A stretch of DNA of 64,000 bases, taken from assembly GCA_963753225.1 (NCBI GenBank), contig CAVWBQ010000044.1, forward strand, positions 124,001 to 188,000, given 5' to 3'. The notes below the pieces were generated by a model. The model was not told the DNA's origin. It saw nothing but the letters and a program-made list of their open reading frames with translations, and did no database searches. The DNA comes from Palsa-504 sp963753225. Lineage in GTDB: Bacteria > Actinomycetota > Actinomycetes > Streptosporangiales > Streptosporangiaceae. The stretch's first letter is position 1; each line of letters starts with the position of its first letter. Position numbers and translations under genes: made by a program. Shown here piece by piece: positions 53,011-61,585 of this stretch.

Positions 53011-54147
53011 GTGACTGAGCTTGACGCCGGGCTGGTGGTGCGGGACGTGACGGTGCGGTCGGTGGTGGTGCCGCTGCGGCGGCCGCTGGCCACCAAGGTG
53101 GGGGACTTCTCCCAGTGGCCGCTGCTGCTCATCGACGTGACCACCGGGGCGGGCATCACCGGGCGCGGCTACCTCGCGCCCTACCTGAGCCGCGCCGCCG
53201 CCGGCCTGCGGACGGTGCTCGAGGACATGGCCGCCGCGCTGCGCGGGCAGCCGGTCTCGCCCGCCGCCGCATACGCCAGCGCCCGCGGCTGGCTCGGCCT
53301 GGCCGGGTACCAGGGGCTCGCGCTGGCCGCGGTGGCCGGGCTCGACATCGCGCTGTGGGACGCGCTGGCCCAGGCGGCCGGCCTGCCGCTGGCCGTGCTG
53401 CTGGGCGGCACGCTAGCCCCGGTCCCCGCCTACAACAGCAACGGGCTGGGGCTCATCGCGCCGGAGCAGGTGGCCGAGGAGGCGCTGGAACTGCTCGCCG
53501 AAGGCGGGTTCACCGCACTGAAGGTCCGCGTTGGCAGGGACCGAACGGCCGACGACCTCGCCGCGGTCCGCCGGGTCAGGGCCGCGGTGGGCGACGACGT
53601 GGCGCTGGTCGCGGACTACAACCAGGGCCTCAGCCTCGGCGAGGCGCTGGAGCGCTGCCGGGCGCTGGACGCGGAGGGCCTGAGCTGGATCGAGGAGCCG
53701 CTGCGCTACGACGACCTGGACGGCCACGCCAGGCTCGCCGCGGACCTGGCCACCCCGGTCATGCTCGGGGAGAACTTCTACGGCCCGCGGGCCATGTACG
53801 AGGCGATCAGGTCGCGGGCCTGCGACCTGGTGATGCCGGACCTGATGCGGATCGGCGGGGTGACCGGGTGGCTGCGGGCCGCCGCGATCGCCGACGTGAC
53901 CGGCATGCCGATGTCCTCGCACCTGTACCCCGAGGTCTCCGGGCACCTGCTCCGGGTTACCCCGACCGGCCAGTGGCTCGAGTGGCAGGACTGGGCCCAT
54001 CCCGTGCTGGCCCGCCCCTTCGAGATCCGGGACGGCAGGCTGGTCCTGCCGGACATCCCGGGCAACGGCCTGGAATGGGACGAGGACGCCGTGGCCCGCT
54101 TCCAGGCGGACCCGCCGCCTAGTCTTCTTCCTCCACGGTCCGGATGA
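53011..54147 (+). CDS. Enolase-superfamily (mandelate racemase/muconate lactonizing) enzyme
   Basis: About 378 residues. The cap domain is followed by the barrel with the base motif ALKVRVG near 168, metal ligands Asp in VADYNQ, Glu in IEEPL and Glu in MLGENF, and the opposite-side His in SSHLYPE. The first base motif is KVR rather than the KxK of muconate cycloisomerase, so a dehydratase or racemase of a sugar acid or amino-acid derivative is more likely. GAGGGAGG precedes the GTG start. It overlaps the convergent MarR gene by 29 bases. Confidence 0.9.
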   Translation: MTELDAGLVVRDVTVRSVVVPLRRPLATKVGDFSQWPLLLIDVTTGAGITGRGYLAPYLSRAAAGLRTVLEDMAAALRGQPVSPAAAYASARGWLGLAGYQGLALAAVAGLDIALWDALAQAAGLPLAVLLGGTLAPVPAYNSNGLGLIAPEQVAEEALELLAEGGFTALKVRVGRDRTADDLAAVRRVRAAVGDDVALVADYNQGLSLGEALERCRALDAEGLSWIEEPLRYDDLDGHARLAADLATPVMLGENFYGPRAMYEAIRSRACDLVMPDLMRIGGVTGWLRAAAIADVTGMPMSSHLYPEVSGHLLRVTPTGQWLEWQDWAHPVLARPFEIRDGRLVLPDIPGNGLEWDEDAVARFQADPPPSLLPPRSG

Positions 54148-54637
54148 TCGTCCGGAGCAGGGAGGCGAGCTGGTCCTTCTCACGGGCGGTAAGGCTGGCG
54201 CTGACCAACGCCTCGCCGCGGTTGAAGGCGGGGAACAGGCGCTCGATGACCTGCTGGCCCTTGGGCTCCAGGGACACCAGCACCAGCCGGCCGTCCGCGT
54301 CGTGGCCGCGGCGGCGGGCCAGGCCGCGCTTCTCCAGCGTCTTCAGCACCCCGGTCAGCGTGCCCTTGGTCACCCCGGCCTCGGCCGCCAGGTGCCTGGT
54401 CTGCTGGTCACCCCAGATCCACAGCACGAACAGCACGGTGAACGCGGCCCAGGACAGATCCTCCTCCGCGAGCACCTTCTGTTCCATGTGGTTGCGGATC
54501 GCGTTGGCCGCGCGGTAGATGTTCGACACCGCCGCCATCGCGGCGAAGTCGAGTTCGGAGTCGCCGATGCGTGCCCGGATGTCGCGCTCGGCCTGGACCA
54601 GGTCCTGGGCGCTACCGAGGGCGAAGCGGCGAGGCAT
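54119..54637 (-). CDS. MarR-family transcriptional regulator
   Basis: About 172 residues. The winged helix reads TRHLAAEAGVTKGTLTGVLK followed by the wing ARRRGHDADGRLVLVSLEPKG, with a leading helix SAFTVLFVLWIWG-like segment. The long N-terminal helix and final helices form the dimer interface. It is convergent with the enolase-superfamily gene; candidates for control are that gene or the CoxL-type gene upstream. No palindrome is obvious near its start. Confidence 0.9.
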   Translation of the reverse strand: MPRRFALGSAQDLVQAERDIRARIGDSELDFAAMAAVSNIYRAANAIRNHMEQKVLAEEDLSWAAFTVLFVLWIWGDQQTRHLAAEAGVTKGTLTGVLKTLEKRGLARRRGHDADGRLVLVSLEPKGQQVIERLFPAFNRGEALVSASLTAREKDQLASLLRTIIRTVEEED

Positions 54638-54946
54638 GGCTCGATGTTACGGTCTGTCGCCTCAGCTTCTGGCCGTGGGCCGGATGCCGCGGGGTGCTGT
54701 TGTGACGGGGGTGCCGACTGGGCTCACCGGGGCTTCAGCGGGAGCGAGCGCACGAGGTGAGGGGGCCCCTGACCCCATCTATCGGGGGCAGGAGGCCCCT
54801 CACCCCGAACGGCCGGCAGGGGCGCGGTACGTGCTGGCGCCACCGCTGATACCGGTGCGGTGATTGGGGTCGGAGTGAACGGAGAGGCACCGCGCGGGCC
54901 CGGACTGGACAACGGGCCCGGCTGCGCGCGGCTCCATCCAGCCGGG
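54638..54946. other. 309-bp intergenic region between tandem genes
   Basis: No credible gene. It holds the long hairpin at 54756-54804 and, near 54830-54865, GCTGATACCGGTGCGG, a TACCGGT-like element. Otherwise G/C-rich without visible promoters. Confidence 0.5.
54756..54804. terminator. 49-bp hairpin downstream of the CoxL-type gene
   Basis: Two 21-base arms (54756-54776 and 54784-54804) pair at 18 positions around the loop ATCTATC; the outer part is GGTGAGGGG/CCCCTCACC. It lies after the leftward CoxL-type gene and before the MarR gene, and most likely ends the CoxL transcript. Confidence 0.6.
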
Positions 54947-57271
54947 CTAGTCCGCCGAAGCCGAACCTCCCGCGGACGCGGCCCGGAGCGCCTCCCAGAC
55001 CCGCCGCGGCGACGCGGGCATGTCGATGTGCCGGACTCCGAGGTGCGCCACCGCGTCGACGATCGCGTTCTGCACGGCCGGGGTGGAGCCGATCGTGCCG
55101 GCCTCCCCGATCCCCTTGGCGCCGAGCGGGTTGTAACTGGTCGGCGTCTCCATGTCGGCCAGCTCGAACGTCGGCACCTCGGTCGCGGTCACGATGGCGT
55201 AGTCGGCGAAGCTCGAGGTCAGCGGGTTGCCATCGGCGTCGTAGACGACCTCCTCGAGCAGCGCCTGGGCCGCGCCCTGGGCGATCCCGCCGTGCCGCTG
55301 ACCCTCGGCCAGCAGCGGGTTCATCACCGTGCCCGCGTCGTCGACGGTGACGACCCGGCGCAGCACCGCCTTGCCGGTCTCGGTGTCCACCTCGGCCACG
55401 GCCACGTGCGCGCCGAACGGGAAGGTGGCCCCTGGCGCGGTGAACACCGCGCGCACCAGTAGCCGCTCATGCTCCGCGAGCCGGGCCAGCGGCACCGCGG
55501 CGTCCGGGTCGCCGGCCACGGCGAACGCGCTGCGGCCCAGGTCGAAAACCAGGTCGGCCGGGTTGGCCTCGAGTTCGTCGGCGGCCCGCTGCCGGGCCAC
55601 GTCGAGCAGGTCGCGGGAGGCCTGCTGGACCGCGGCCCCGCCCTGCTGCAGGCTGCGCGAGCCGCCGGTGCCGCCGCCCTCGGGAATCAGGTCGGTGTCA
55701 CCCCACTTCAGGGTGATCCGGTCCACCGGGATCCCGAGCTCCGCGCTGGCCAGCATGGCCCACACGGTCTGATGGCCCTGGCCGTGCGGGGAGGTCCCGG
55801 TCAAGATGGTGGCGCTGCCGTCCGGGTGGACCTCGACGGTGGCGTTCTCCTTGGCCCCGCCCGCCTCGCCGCCGGCCCCGGTGATCTCCACGTAGCAGGA
55901 CAGGCCGATGCCGAGCTGGACTAGGTCGCCGTCGGCGCGCCGCTTGGCCTGCTCGGCCCGCAGGTCCTCATAACCGGCCGCGGCCAGCGCCTTGTCCAGC
56001 GCCGTGGCGTAGTCGCCGCTGTCGTACACGGCGCCGAACGCGGTGGTGTGCGGCTCGGTGAAGGCGGGCAGCAGGTTCTTGCGGCGCACCTCGGCCGGGT
56101 CCACGCCGATCTCGGCGGCGAATAGGTCCATGGCCCGCTCTACCGCCGCGGTGGCCTCCGGGCGTCCCGCGCCGCGGTAGGCGCCGACCGGCGTGGTGTT
56201 GGTCACCACCGACGTCGCCACCGCCTCGGCGCGCGGGAAGGCGTACGGCCCTGGCGCCATCAAGATGGTCAGGAAGGGCAGGAACGCGCCGAACCTCGGG
56301 TAGGCCCCGGAGTCCTGCAGGATCTCGATCCGGTAGGCGCCCACCGTCCCGTCCCGGCTGCCGCCGATACTGACCTTCTGGATCTGGGCCCGGCCGTGGG
56401 TCATGCCGACCAGGTTCTCGTTGCGGGTCTCGGTCCAGCGCGCGGGCCGGCCCAGTTGCCTGGCCACCCAGCAGACCACCCCGTGCTCCGGGTCGGCGCC
56501 GAACTTGGCGCCGAACGCGCCGCCCACGTCCGGGGTGATGATCCGCAGGATGGCCTCGTCGATGCCGAGCATGGCGGCCAGCGACGAGCGGGTGCCCTGC
56601 GCGCCCTGGTTCGGGATCCACGCGGTGAGCCGGCCGTCAGGCCCCCAGGCCGCGGCCGCTGCCCGGGTCTCCATCGGCGCGGGCGCGACCCGCTGGTTGA
56701 CGATCGTGCGGGAGACGACCACCTCGCACCCGTCGAACAGGTCCGCGGCCAGGGCCGAGGCGTCGCCCATGGTGGCGGCGACGTTGGTGCCCGCCGCCGG
56801 GAACAGCACCGGCGCCCCCCCGCCCGCCTCCCCGTCCCCGTTCTCTGCGGCGGTGGTCATGTCGATGACCGGCGTCAGCACGTCGTAGTCCACGTCCACC
56901 AGGTCCCCGGCATCCTCGCCCTGGTAGCGCCCCTCCGTGACGACCACGGCCACCGGCTCGCCGACGTACCGGACCACGCCGGCGGCCAGCAGCGGCTGGC
57001 CCATCTCGGCGTTGATCATGCCGGCCATGGGCGGGGCCATCGGCGGCAGCTCGGCCAGGTCGGCGCCGGTGAACACGGCGATGACCCCGGGCGCCTCGAG
57101 CGCGGCGCTGATGTCGATGGCGGTGATCCGCGCGTGCGCGACCGCCGAACGGACGAAGTGGACGTGGCACGCGCCGGGCAGGCGCATGTCCTCGGTGTAC
57201 ACGCCGCCGGTGGTCAGGAAGCGGGGATCTTCGGTCCGGATTACCCTGGTGCCCAGTATGCTCACGGTCAC
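54947..57271 (-). CDS. CoxL-type molybdenum hydroxylase large subunit (form II-like)
   Basis: About 774 residues of the xanthine oxidase/CO dehydrogenase large-subunit family. RVIRTEDPRFLTTGGVYTED begins the protein; DVGGAFGAKFG and AYRGAGRPEA are the cofactor/active-loop motifs, and GAKGIGEAGT carries the catalytic Glu. AYRGAGR is the form II signature rather than AYRCSFR of true CO dehydrogenase, so it probably oxidises an aldehyde or N-heterocycle. The usual medium (FAD) and small (2Fe-2S) subunit genes are not adjacent, so it is an orphan here. It diverges from tRNA-Met. Confidence 0.9.
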   Translation of the reverse strand: MTVSILGTRVIRTEDPRFLTTGGVYTEDMRLPGACHVHFVRSAVAHARITAIDISAALEAPGVIAVFTGADLAELPPMAPPMAGMINAEMGQPLLAAGVVRYVGEPVAVVVTEGRYQGEDAGDLVDVDYDVLTPVIDMTTAAENGDGEAGGGAPVLFPAAGTNVAATMGDASALAADLFDGCEVVVSRTIVNQRVAPAPMETRAAAAAWGPDGRLTAWIPNQGAQGTRSSLAAMLGIDEAILRIITPDVGGAFGAKFGADPEHGVVCWVARQLGRPARWTETRNENLVGMTHGRAQIQKVSIGGSRDGTVGAYRIEILQDSGAYPRFGAFLPFLTILMAPGPYAFPRAEAVATSVVTNTTPVGAYRGAGRPEATAAVERAMDLFAAEIGVDPAEVRRKNLLPAFTEPHTTAFGAVYDSGDYATALDKALAAAGYEDLRAEQAKRRADGDLVQLGIGLSCYVEITGAGGEAGGAKENATVEVHPDGSATILTGTSPHGQGHQTVWAMLASAELGIPVDRITLKWGDTDLIPEGGGTGGSRSLQQGGAAVQQASRDLLDVARQRAADELEANPADLVFDLGRSAFAVAGDPDAAVPLARLAEHERLLVRAVFTAPGATFPFGAHVAVAEVDTETGKAVLRRVVTVDDAGTVMNPLLAEGQRHGGIAQGAAQALLEEVVYDADGNPLTSSFADYAIVTATEVPTFELADMETPTSYNPLGAKGIGEAGTIGSTPAVQNAIVDAVAHLGVRHIDMPASPRRVWEALRAASAGGSASAD

Positions 57272-57359
57272 GATCTTGCCTGGCCTGGACGTCGGCGGTC
57301 AAAGCGGACCGGTGCGCCGCGGGAAAGGGAAGATCGGGTAGCCTTGCTGCGTTAGCGAT

Positions 57360-57433
57360 GGCGGAGTAGCTCAGTCAGGCAGAGCAAGCGGCTCATAATC
57401 GCTGTGTCGCCGGTTCAAGTCCGGCCTCCGCTA
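57360..57433 (+). tRNA. tRNA-Met (CAU), elongator type
   Basis: A 74-base cloverleaf fits: acceptor GGCGGAG/CTCCGCT (first pair G-U), D stem GCTC/GAGC, anticodon arm AGCGG-CTCATAA-TCGCT with anticodon CAT, T arm GCCGG-TTCAAGT-CCGGC. The anticodon stem lacks the three G-C pairs of initiator tRNA and the acceptor is paired, so it is elongator Met (a tRNA-Ile with modified CAU cannot be excluded by eye). No CCA is encoded. Confidence 0.95.
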
Positions 57434-57474
57434 CTGTTCGTCCAGATCCCTTAAACGATAAGAAAGGCTCGACC

Positions 57475-57639
57475 GTGGCTGCCACCGACGTCCGGCCGAA
57501 GATCACGCTTGCTTGCCAGGAGTGCAAGCACCGGAACTACATCACCAGGAAGAACCGGCGTAACGACCCGGACCGGCTCGAGCTGAAGAAGTTCTGCCCG
57601 AACTGCCGGTGCCACCGGCCGCACCGCGAGACCCGCTAG
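57475..57639 (+). CDS. rpmG: Ribosomal protein bL33 (zinc-ribbon type)
   Basis: A 54-residue protein from the GTG at 57475, with AGAAAGG upstream. PKITLACQECKHRNYITRKN, then FCPNCRCHRPHRETR shows two CxxC pairs, the zinc-binding C+ form of bL33. The tRNA-Met-rpmG-MaoC-MaoC-murB order is conserved in actinobacteria, which makes the call firm. The zinc-containing paralogue is the one usually used when zinc is plentiful. Confidence 0.97.
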   Translation: MAATDVRPKITLACQECKHRNYITRKNRRNDPDRLELKKFCPNCRCHRPHRETR

Positions 57640-57655
57640 CAGGCGAGAGCCGGCA

Positions 57656-58099
57656 GTGGCGATAAACCGGGATTACGTGGGCCGGACCTTCGCGCCCACC
57701 GAGCCCTACGAGGTCAGCCGGACCAAGATCGCCGAGTTCGCGACCGCGATCGGCGAGTCGAGCCTGCTCTGTCACGACCCCGAGGCCGCCCGCAAGGCTG
57801 GCTACCCCGACGTGATCGCGCCTCCCACCTTTGCCATCGTCATCACCAACACGAGCAGCGTCCAGGTCATCCACGACTCGGGCCTCGGAGTGAACTACTC
57901 AATGGTCGTGCACGGCGAGCAGATCTTCGAGCACGCCCGCCCGCTGCACGCGGGCGACTGGGTCGTCGCCAGGTCCACCATCGAGGACATCAGGGAAGTT
58001 GGCCGCCACATGATGATGACCACGCGGACCGACATCACCACCGTGGACGGCGAGCACGTGTGCACCGCCCGCGGCACGCTGGTCGAGCGCGGGGCCTAG
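57656..58099 (+). CDS. FAS1-type / MaoC-like dehydratase subunit (HadA-like)
   Basis: About 147 residues of the hot-dog fold. DYVGRTFAPTEPYEVSRTKI at the start, LLCHDPEAARKAGYPDVIAP PTF (read as two pieces) and VVHGEQIFEHARPLHAGDWV are the N-terminal MaoC-dehydratase features. The subunit lacks the catalytic hydratase motif and normally pairs with a HadB-type partner, here the next gene. In mycobacteria the same position holds hadA. The enzyme would dehydrate a 3-hydroxyacyl intermediate. The GTG start overlaps no neighbour. Confidence 0.85.
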   Translation: MAINRDYVGRTFAPTEPYEVSRTKIAEFATAIGESSLLCHDPEAARKAGYPDVIAPPTFAIVITNTSSVQVIHDSGLGVNYSMVVHGEQIFEHARPLHAGDWVVARSTIEDIREVGRHMMMTTRTDITTVDGEHVCTARGTLVERGA

Positions 58100-58102
58100 C
58101 CG

Positions 58103-58525
58103 ATGCTCAGCTACGCGGACGCCGAGCCCGGAACCGAACTCGAGCCGAAGCAGTACCATGCCACCCGGCTGGACCTGGTCAAGTACGCCGGCGCCTCAGG
58201 TGACTTCAACGTGATCCACTGGAACGAGCGGCTGGCCAGGTCCGTCGGGCTCCCCGACGTGATCGCACACGGAATGTTCACCATGGCGCAGGCCGGCCGC
58301 TACGTCACCGAACTGGCCGGGGGAGACCCGGGCGCCGTGCTCGAATTCGGTGTGCGGTTCTCCGCCATGGTCGTCGTCCCGGACGACGACACAGGCGCGG
58401 TGATCGATGTCAGCGGCACCATCGCCGAGAGATTCGATGGAAACCGCGTGGCGGTTAACGTCACCGCCAGGTCGGGCGGTTCGAAGGTGCTGACCCGCGC
58501 CCGGGCCGTCGTCCGCCTGCCGTGA
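58103..58525 (+). CDS. MaoC-like dehydratase catalytic subunit (HadB-like)
   Basis: About 140 residues. The hydratase-2 motif YAGASGDFNVIHWNERLARS, followed by GLPDVIAHGMFTMA, carries the catalytic Asp and His. It starts three bases after the upstream subunit, so both are made together. The pair probably serves fatty-acid elongation. The absence of a third gene (hadC) agrees with an organism that does not make mycolic acids, as also seen in streptomycetes. Confidence 0.9.
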   Translation: MLSYADAEPGTELEPKQYHATRLDLVKYAGASGDFNVIHWNERLARSVGLPDVIAHGMFTMAQAGRYVTELAGGDPGAVLEFGVRFSAMVVVPDDDTGAVIDVSGTIAERFDGNRVAVNVTARSGGSKVLTRARAVVRLP

Positions 58526-58535
58526 GGCCTCCTCT

Positions 58536-59585
58536 GTGAGGCTGGCAGACTACACAACGCTCCGCCTCGGCGGCCCCGCCCGCGCCTTCGTCCGGGCCGG
58601 CACCGAGGACGAGCTCATCGACGCGGTGCGGGCCGCCGACGCGGCCGGCGAACCGGTGCTGATCCTCGGCGGCGGCAGCAACCTGGTCGTCTCCGACGAG
58701 GGCTTCGACGGCACCGTGGTCCAGGTCGCGACGCGCGGCGTCAGCCGGGACGGGGGGCCGGGCGTGCTGACCGCGGCGGCCGGCGAGGACTGGGACGCCG
58801 TGGTGGCCCGGAGCGTGGCCGAGGGCCTGGCCGGCCTGGAGTGCCTGTCCGGCATCCCCGGGCTCACCGGCGCCACCCCGATCCAGAACGTCGGCGCCTA
58901 CGGCCAGGAGGTCTCCGAGACCATCACCGGGGTGCGGGTCTACGACCGGGTGACCGGGGACGTCCTGGAGATTCCGAACGAGCTGTGCGATTTCGGCTAC
59001 CGGACCAGCCGGTTCCGCGGCGCCGGGCGGTTCGTCGTGCTGAGTGTCACGTTCCGGCTGGCGGTGCAGGTGCTGTCCGCTCCGGTCCGCTACCCCGAGC
59101 TGGCCGCCGCCCTCGGCGTCCCGCCCGGCGGCCGGGCGGAGAGCGCCGAGGCCCGCGCGGCGGTCATCGAGCTCAGGCAGCGCAAGGGCATGGTGATCGA
59201 CCCCGCCGACCCCGACACCCGAAGCGCCGGCTCGTTCTTCGTCAACCCGGTGCTTGACGCGCCCGCGCTGGCCGCGGTGGAGGCGGCCGCCCGGGCCAGG
59301 TGCGGGCCGCAGATCCTGGTCCCCCGGTTCGGGGTCGCCGGGTCCGGCGACGGCCTGGTCAAGGTGCCCGCGGCCTGGCTGATCGAGCACGCCGGGTTCG
59401 GCAAGGGCTACAACCCGGGCGACGGCGCCCGGATCTCCGCCAAGCACACGCTCGCCCTGGTCAACGCGGGCACGGCCAGCACCGCCGCGCTGCTGGCGCT
59501 GGCCCGGGAGATCAGGGACGGGGTCCGCGACGCGTTCGGCGTCTCGCTCGCCCCCGAACCCGTCCTCGTCGGCGTCACCCTGTAG
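58536..59585 (+). CDS. murB: UDP-N-acetylenolpyruvoylglucosamine reductase
   Basis: About 349 residues. The FAD-binding GPARAFVRAGTEDEL and LILGGGSNLVVSDEGFDG, the type-I core YGQEVSETITGVRVYDR and the C-terminal GSFFVNPVL with the catalytic Ser/Glu region are clear, as is AGFGKGYNPGDGARISAKH. The GTG start at 58536 is 10 bases after the HadB-like gene. MurB reduces the enolpyruvyl group in peptidoglycan synthesis. The gene is in its usual actinobacterial place. Confidence 0.96.
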   Translation: MRLADYTTLRLGGPARAFVRAGTEDELIDAVRAADAAGEPVLILGGGSNLVVSDEGFDGTVVQVATRGVSRDGGPGVLTAAAGEDWDAVVARSVAEGLAGLECLSGIPGLTGATPIQNVGAYGQEVSETITGVRVYDRVTGDVLEIPNELCDFGYRTSRFRGAGRFVVLSVTFRLAVQVLSAPVRYPELAAALGVPPGGRAESAEARAAVIELRQRKGMVIDPADPDTRSAGSFFVNPVLDAPALAAVEAAARARCGPQILVPRFGVAGSGDGLVKVPAAWLIEHAGFGKGYNPGDGARISAKHTLALVNAGTASTAALLALAREIRDGVRDAFGVSLAPEPVLVGVTL

Positions 59586-59593
59586 GAGCGCAC

Positions 59594-61300
59594 ATGGCCG
59601 ACCCGGCCGCCTTCGTCGACCTGCTCGCCCGGGCCGAACTGCGATCGGCGGCCGGCGACTGGACCGAGGCCGCCGGGCTGTGGGCCCGCGTGACCGAGGC
59701 CAACCCGGTCCACGGCGACTACTGGGCGCGCCTGGCCGAGGCCCGGTTCGCCGAACGGGACTTCACCGCGGCCGCCCTGGCCTACGCCAAGGTCCTCGAG
59801 CTCGGCGTCCGCCCGGGGTACCAGGTCCGCCACCGCGGCGACGCGACCGAGTTCCTGCCTGGCGAGGTGGCCTACATGATCGCCTGCTGCCAGGCTGAGC
59901 TCGGCCGCCGCGCCGACGCCATCGACGCGCTCGCCGCGGCGCTCGGCCGGGGCTTCCGCGATCTTGACCGGGCCAGGGCGGACGACTGCTGGCAGGCCTG
60001 GCGCGACGACGAGCGGCTGCGCGACCTGCTCGGCATCGTCGAGGTCGAGGGCCTGTCCAGGGACGAAGGCTGGCGCACCGACCTGCGGCTGCTCGCGCGC
60101 GAGCTCAAGCGCCGCGCGTACGCGCCGTTCGCGCTGGTCTCCGAGGAGGACTTCGACGCCGAGGTCGCCCGCCTGGACGGCCAGATCCCGGGTCTGTCCG
60201 ACACGCAGATCATCGTGGCCATGATGCGGCTGACCGCGCACATGGACGACGGCCACGCGGGCATCGCGATGCCCGACGGGGACAGCGAGCTCACCCGGCT
60301 CGTTCAGCTTGAGTTCTTCCTGTTCGCCGAGGGCCTGTTCGTGACCGCCGCCGGGCCCGGGTACTCCCGCCTGCTGGGCGCCGAGGTGGAGACGATCGGC
60401 GGCCGCACCGTGGAGGGGGCCGTCGCGGCGCTCGGCCCGCTCATCGCCAGGGACAACGACCAGCAGGTCAGGCTGGAGATCCCGGTTCTGCTGCGGCAGA
60501 CCGCGATCCTGCACGGCCTCGGGCTCACCGGCGACCCCGGTCACGTCGCCCTGACCGTCCGCTTCCCCGACGGCACCGGCGGCGAGGCGACGGTGGACGC
60601 CGTGCCCGGCCCGCGCCGCCTGGACCGGCACCCGCCCGGCTGGACCCGCCTGACCGACACCGTGACCGAACGGCTCTCGGGGGTCTCCGGGCACTCCGGG
60701 ACGCCGCCGCTGCACCTGCGCCACCGCGAGCTGCCCTACTGGTTCGAGTACCTGCCCGCCGCCGACCTGGTCTACTTCCAGTACAACGCGGTCGCCGACC
60801 ATCCGGCCGAGCCGTTCGCCGCCTTCTGCGACCGGCTGTTCGCCTTCATCGCCGCCCGCCGGCCGGCCCGGCTCGTCATCGACATGCGCTGGAACGGCGG
60901 CGGCAACACCTTCCTCTCCCAGTCGCTGCTGCACCACCTGATCCGGAACCCGGAGATCAGCCGGCGCGGCGCGCTGTTCGTCATCATCGGCCGCCAGACC
61001 TTCTCGGCCGCGCAGAACACCGCGACCGCCATCGGCCGCGAGACCGAGCCGATCTTCGTGGGTGAGCCCACCGGCTCCCGGCCGAACTTCAACGGCGAGA
61101 GGATCCCGTTCGAGCTTCCCTACAGCAAGCTCGTCGCCAACGTCGGCGACCTGTTCTGGCAGACCTCCTGGCCCGAGGACCACCGGACCTGGATCGCGCC
61201 CGACATCTACGCCCCGCCCACGTTCGAGGCGTTCCGCCGCAACGCCGACCCGGCCATGGACGCCATCCTGGCCCTGCGCGAGCACCTCCCCGGCAGCTGA
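59594..61300 (+). CDS. TPR plus S41-like protease domain protein, no signal peptide
   Basis: About 568 residues from the ATG at 59594, with TAGGAG upstream. Residues 1-130 contain TPR-like helices (ARAELRSAAGDWTEAAGLWA). Residues 170-568 resemble peptidase S41/tail-specific proteases: LTAHMDDGHAGIAM, VDMRWNGGGNTFL (as IDMRWNGGGN) and GRQTFSAAQNTATAI with the nucleophile Ser. No PDZ domain and no signal peptide are seen, so it should be cytoplasmic. It continues the murB direction with an 8-base gap and may be part of the same transcript. Its targets are unknown. Confidence 0.82.
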   Translation: MADPAAFVDLLARAELRSAAGDWTEAAGLWARVTEANPVHGDYWARLAEARFAERDFTAAALAYAKVLELGVRPGYQVRHRGDATEFLPGEVAYMIACCQAELGRRADAIDALAAALGRGFRDLDRARADDCWQAWRDDERLRDLLGIVEVEGLSRDEGWRTDLRLLARELKRRAYAPFALVSEEDFDAEVARLDGQIPGLSDTQIIVAMMRLTAHMDDGHAGIAMPDGDSELTRLVQLEFFLFAEGLFVTAAGPGYSRLLGAEVETIGGRTVEGAVAALGPLIARDNDQQVRLEIPVLLRQTAILHGLGLTGDPGHVALTVRFPDGTGGEATVDAVPGPRRLDRHPPGWTRLTDTVTERLSGVSGHSGTPPLHLRHRELPYWFEYLPAADLVYFQYNAVADHPAEPFAAFCDRLFAFIAARRPARLVIDMRWNGGGNTFLSQSLLHHLIRNPEISRRGALFVIIGRQTFSAAQNTATAIGRETEPIFVGEPTGSRPNFNGERIPFELPYSKLVANVGDLFWQTSWPEDHRTWIAPDIYAPPTFEAFRRNADPAMDAILALREHLPGS

Positions 61301-61394
61301 CCGCCGGGTGTCATGATGGCGCCCGTATCACTCGTAGTATCTGCCACTCTCGCCACAAGAGCCACAAGGCAGCTGTGCGTTCAAGGCCATCCAA

Positions 61395-61450
61395 TTCAAT
61401 GAGAGTGGCGCTCTACCCCGTAGATTCGGTAGAACGCCACGTTCATTGAA
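61395..61450. terminator. 56-bp near-perfect hairpin, probable bidirectional terminator
   Basis: Two 23-base arms (61395-61417 and 61428-61450) match at 20 positions, with loop CCGTAGATTC; outer ends TTCAATGA/TCATTGAA. It lies between the convergent S41-like and beta-propeller genes. The TCTACCCCGTA string at the loop also follows the hairpin at 23941, perhaps by chance. Confidence 0.65.
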
Positions 61451-61585
61451 AACCGGGGTGAGGGCGGTGGGGTGGCTGAGCCCGGTGAGGTGGGTGGTGT
61501 AGCAGGGGTATCCACGCGGGACAGGCTCTCTCGATAACGCCGGGCGCCCTGGTCCGGGCGGGGACCAGGGCGCCGCGACGACCTT

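Noticed and set aside
57360..57433. Initiator tRNA-Met
   Set aside because: The anticodon stem lacks the three consecutive G-C pairs and the first acceptor pair is G-U rather than the mismatch of initiators.
61395..61450. Insertion-sequence end or MITE
   Set aside because: No target-site duplication or related copy is seen in the window, and a position between convergent genes fits a terminator better.
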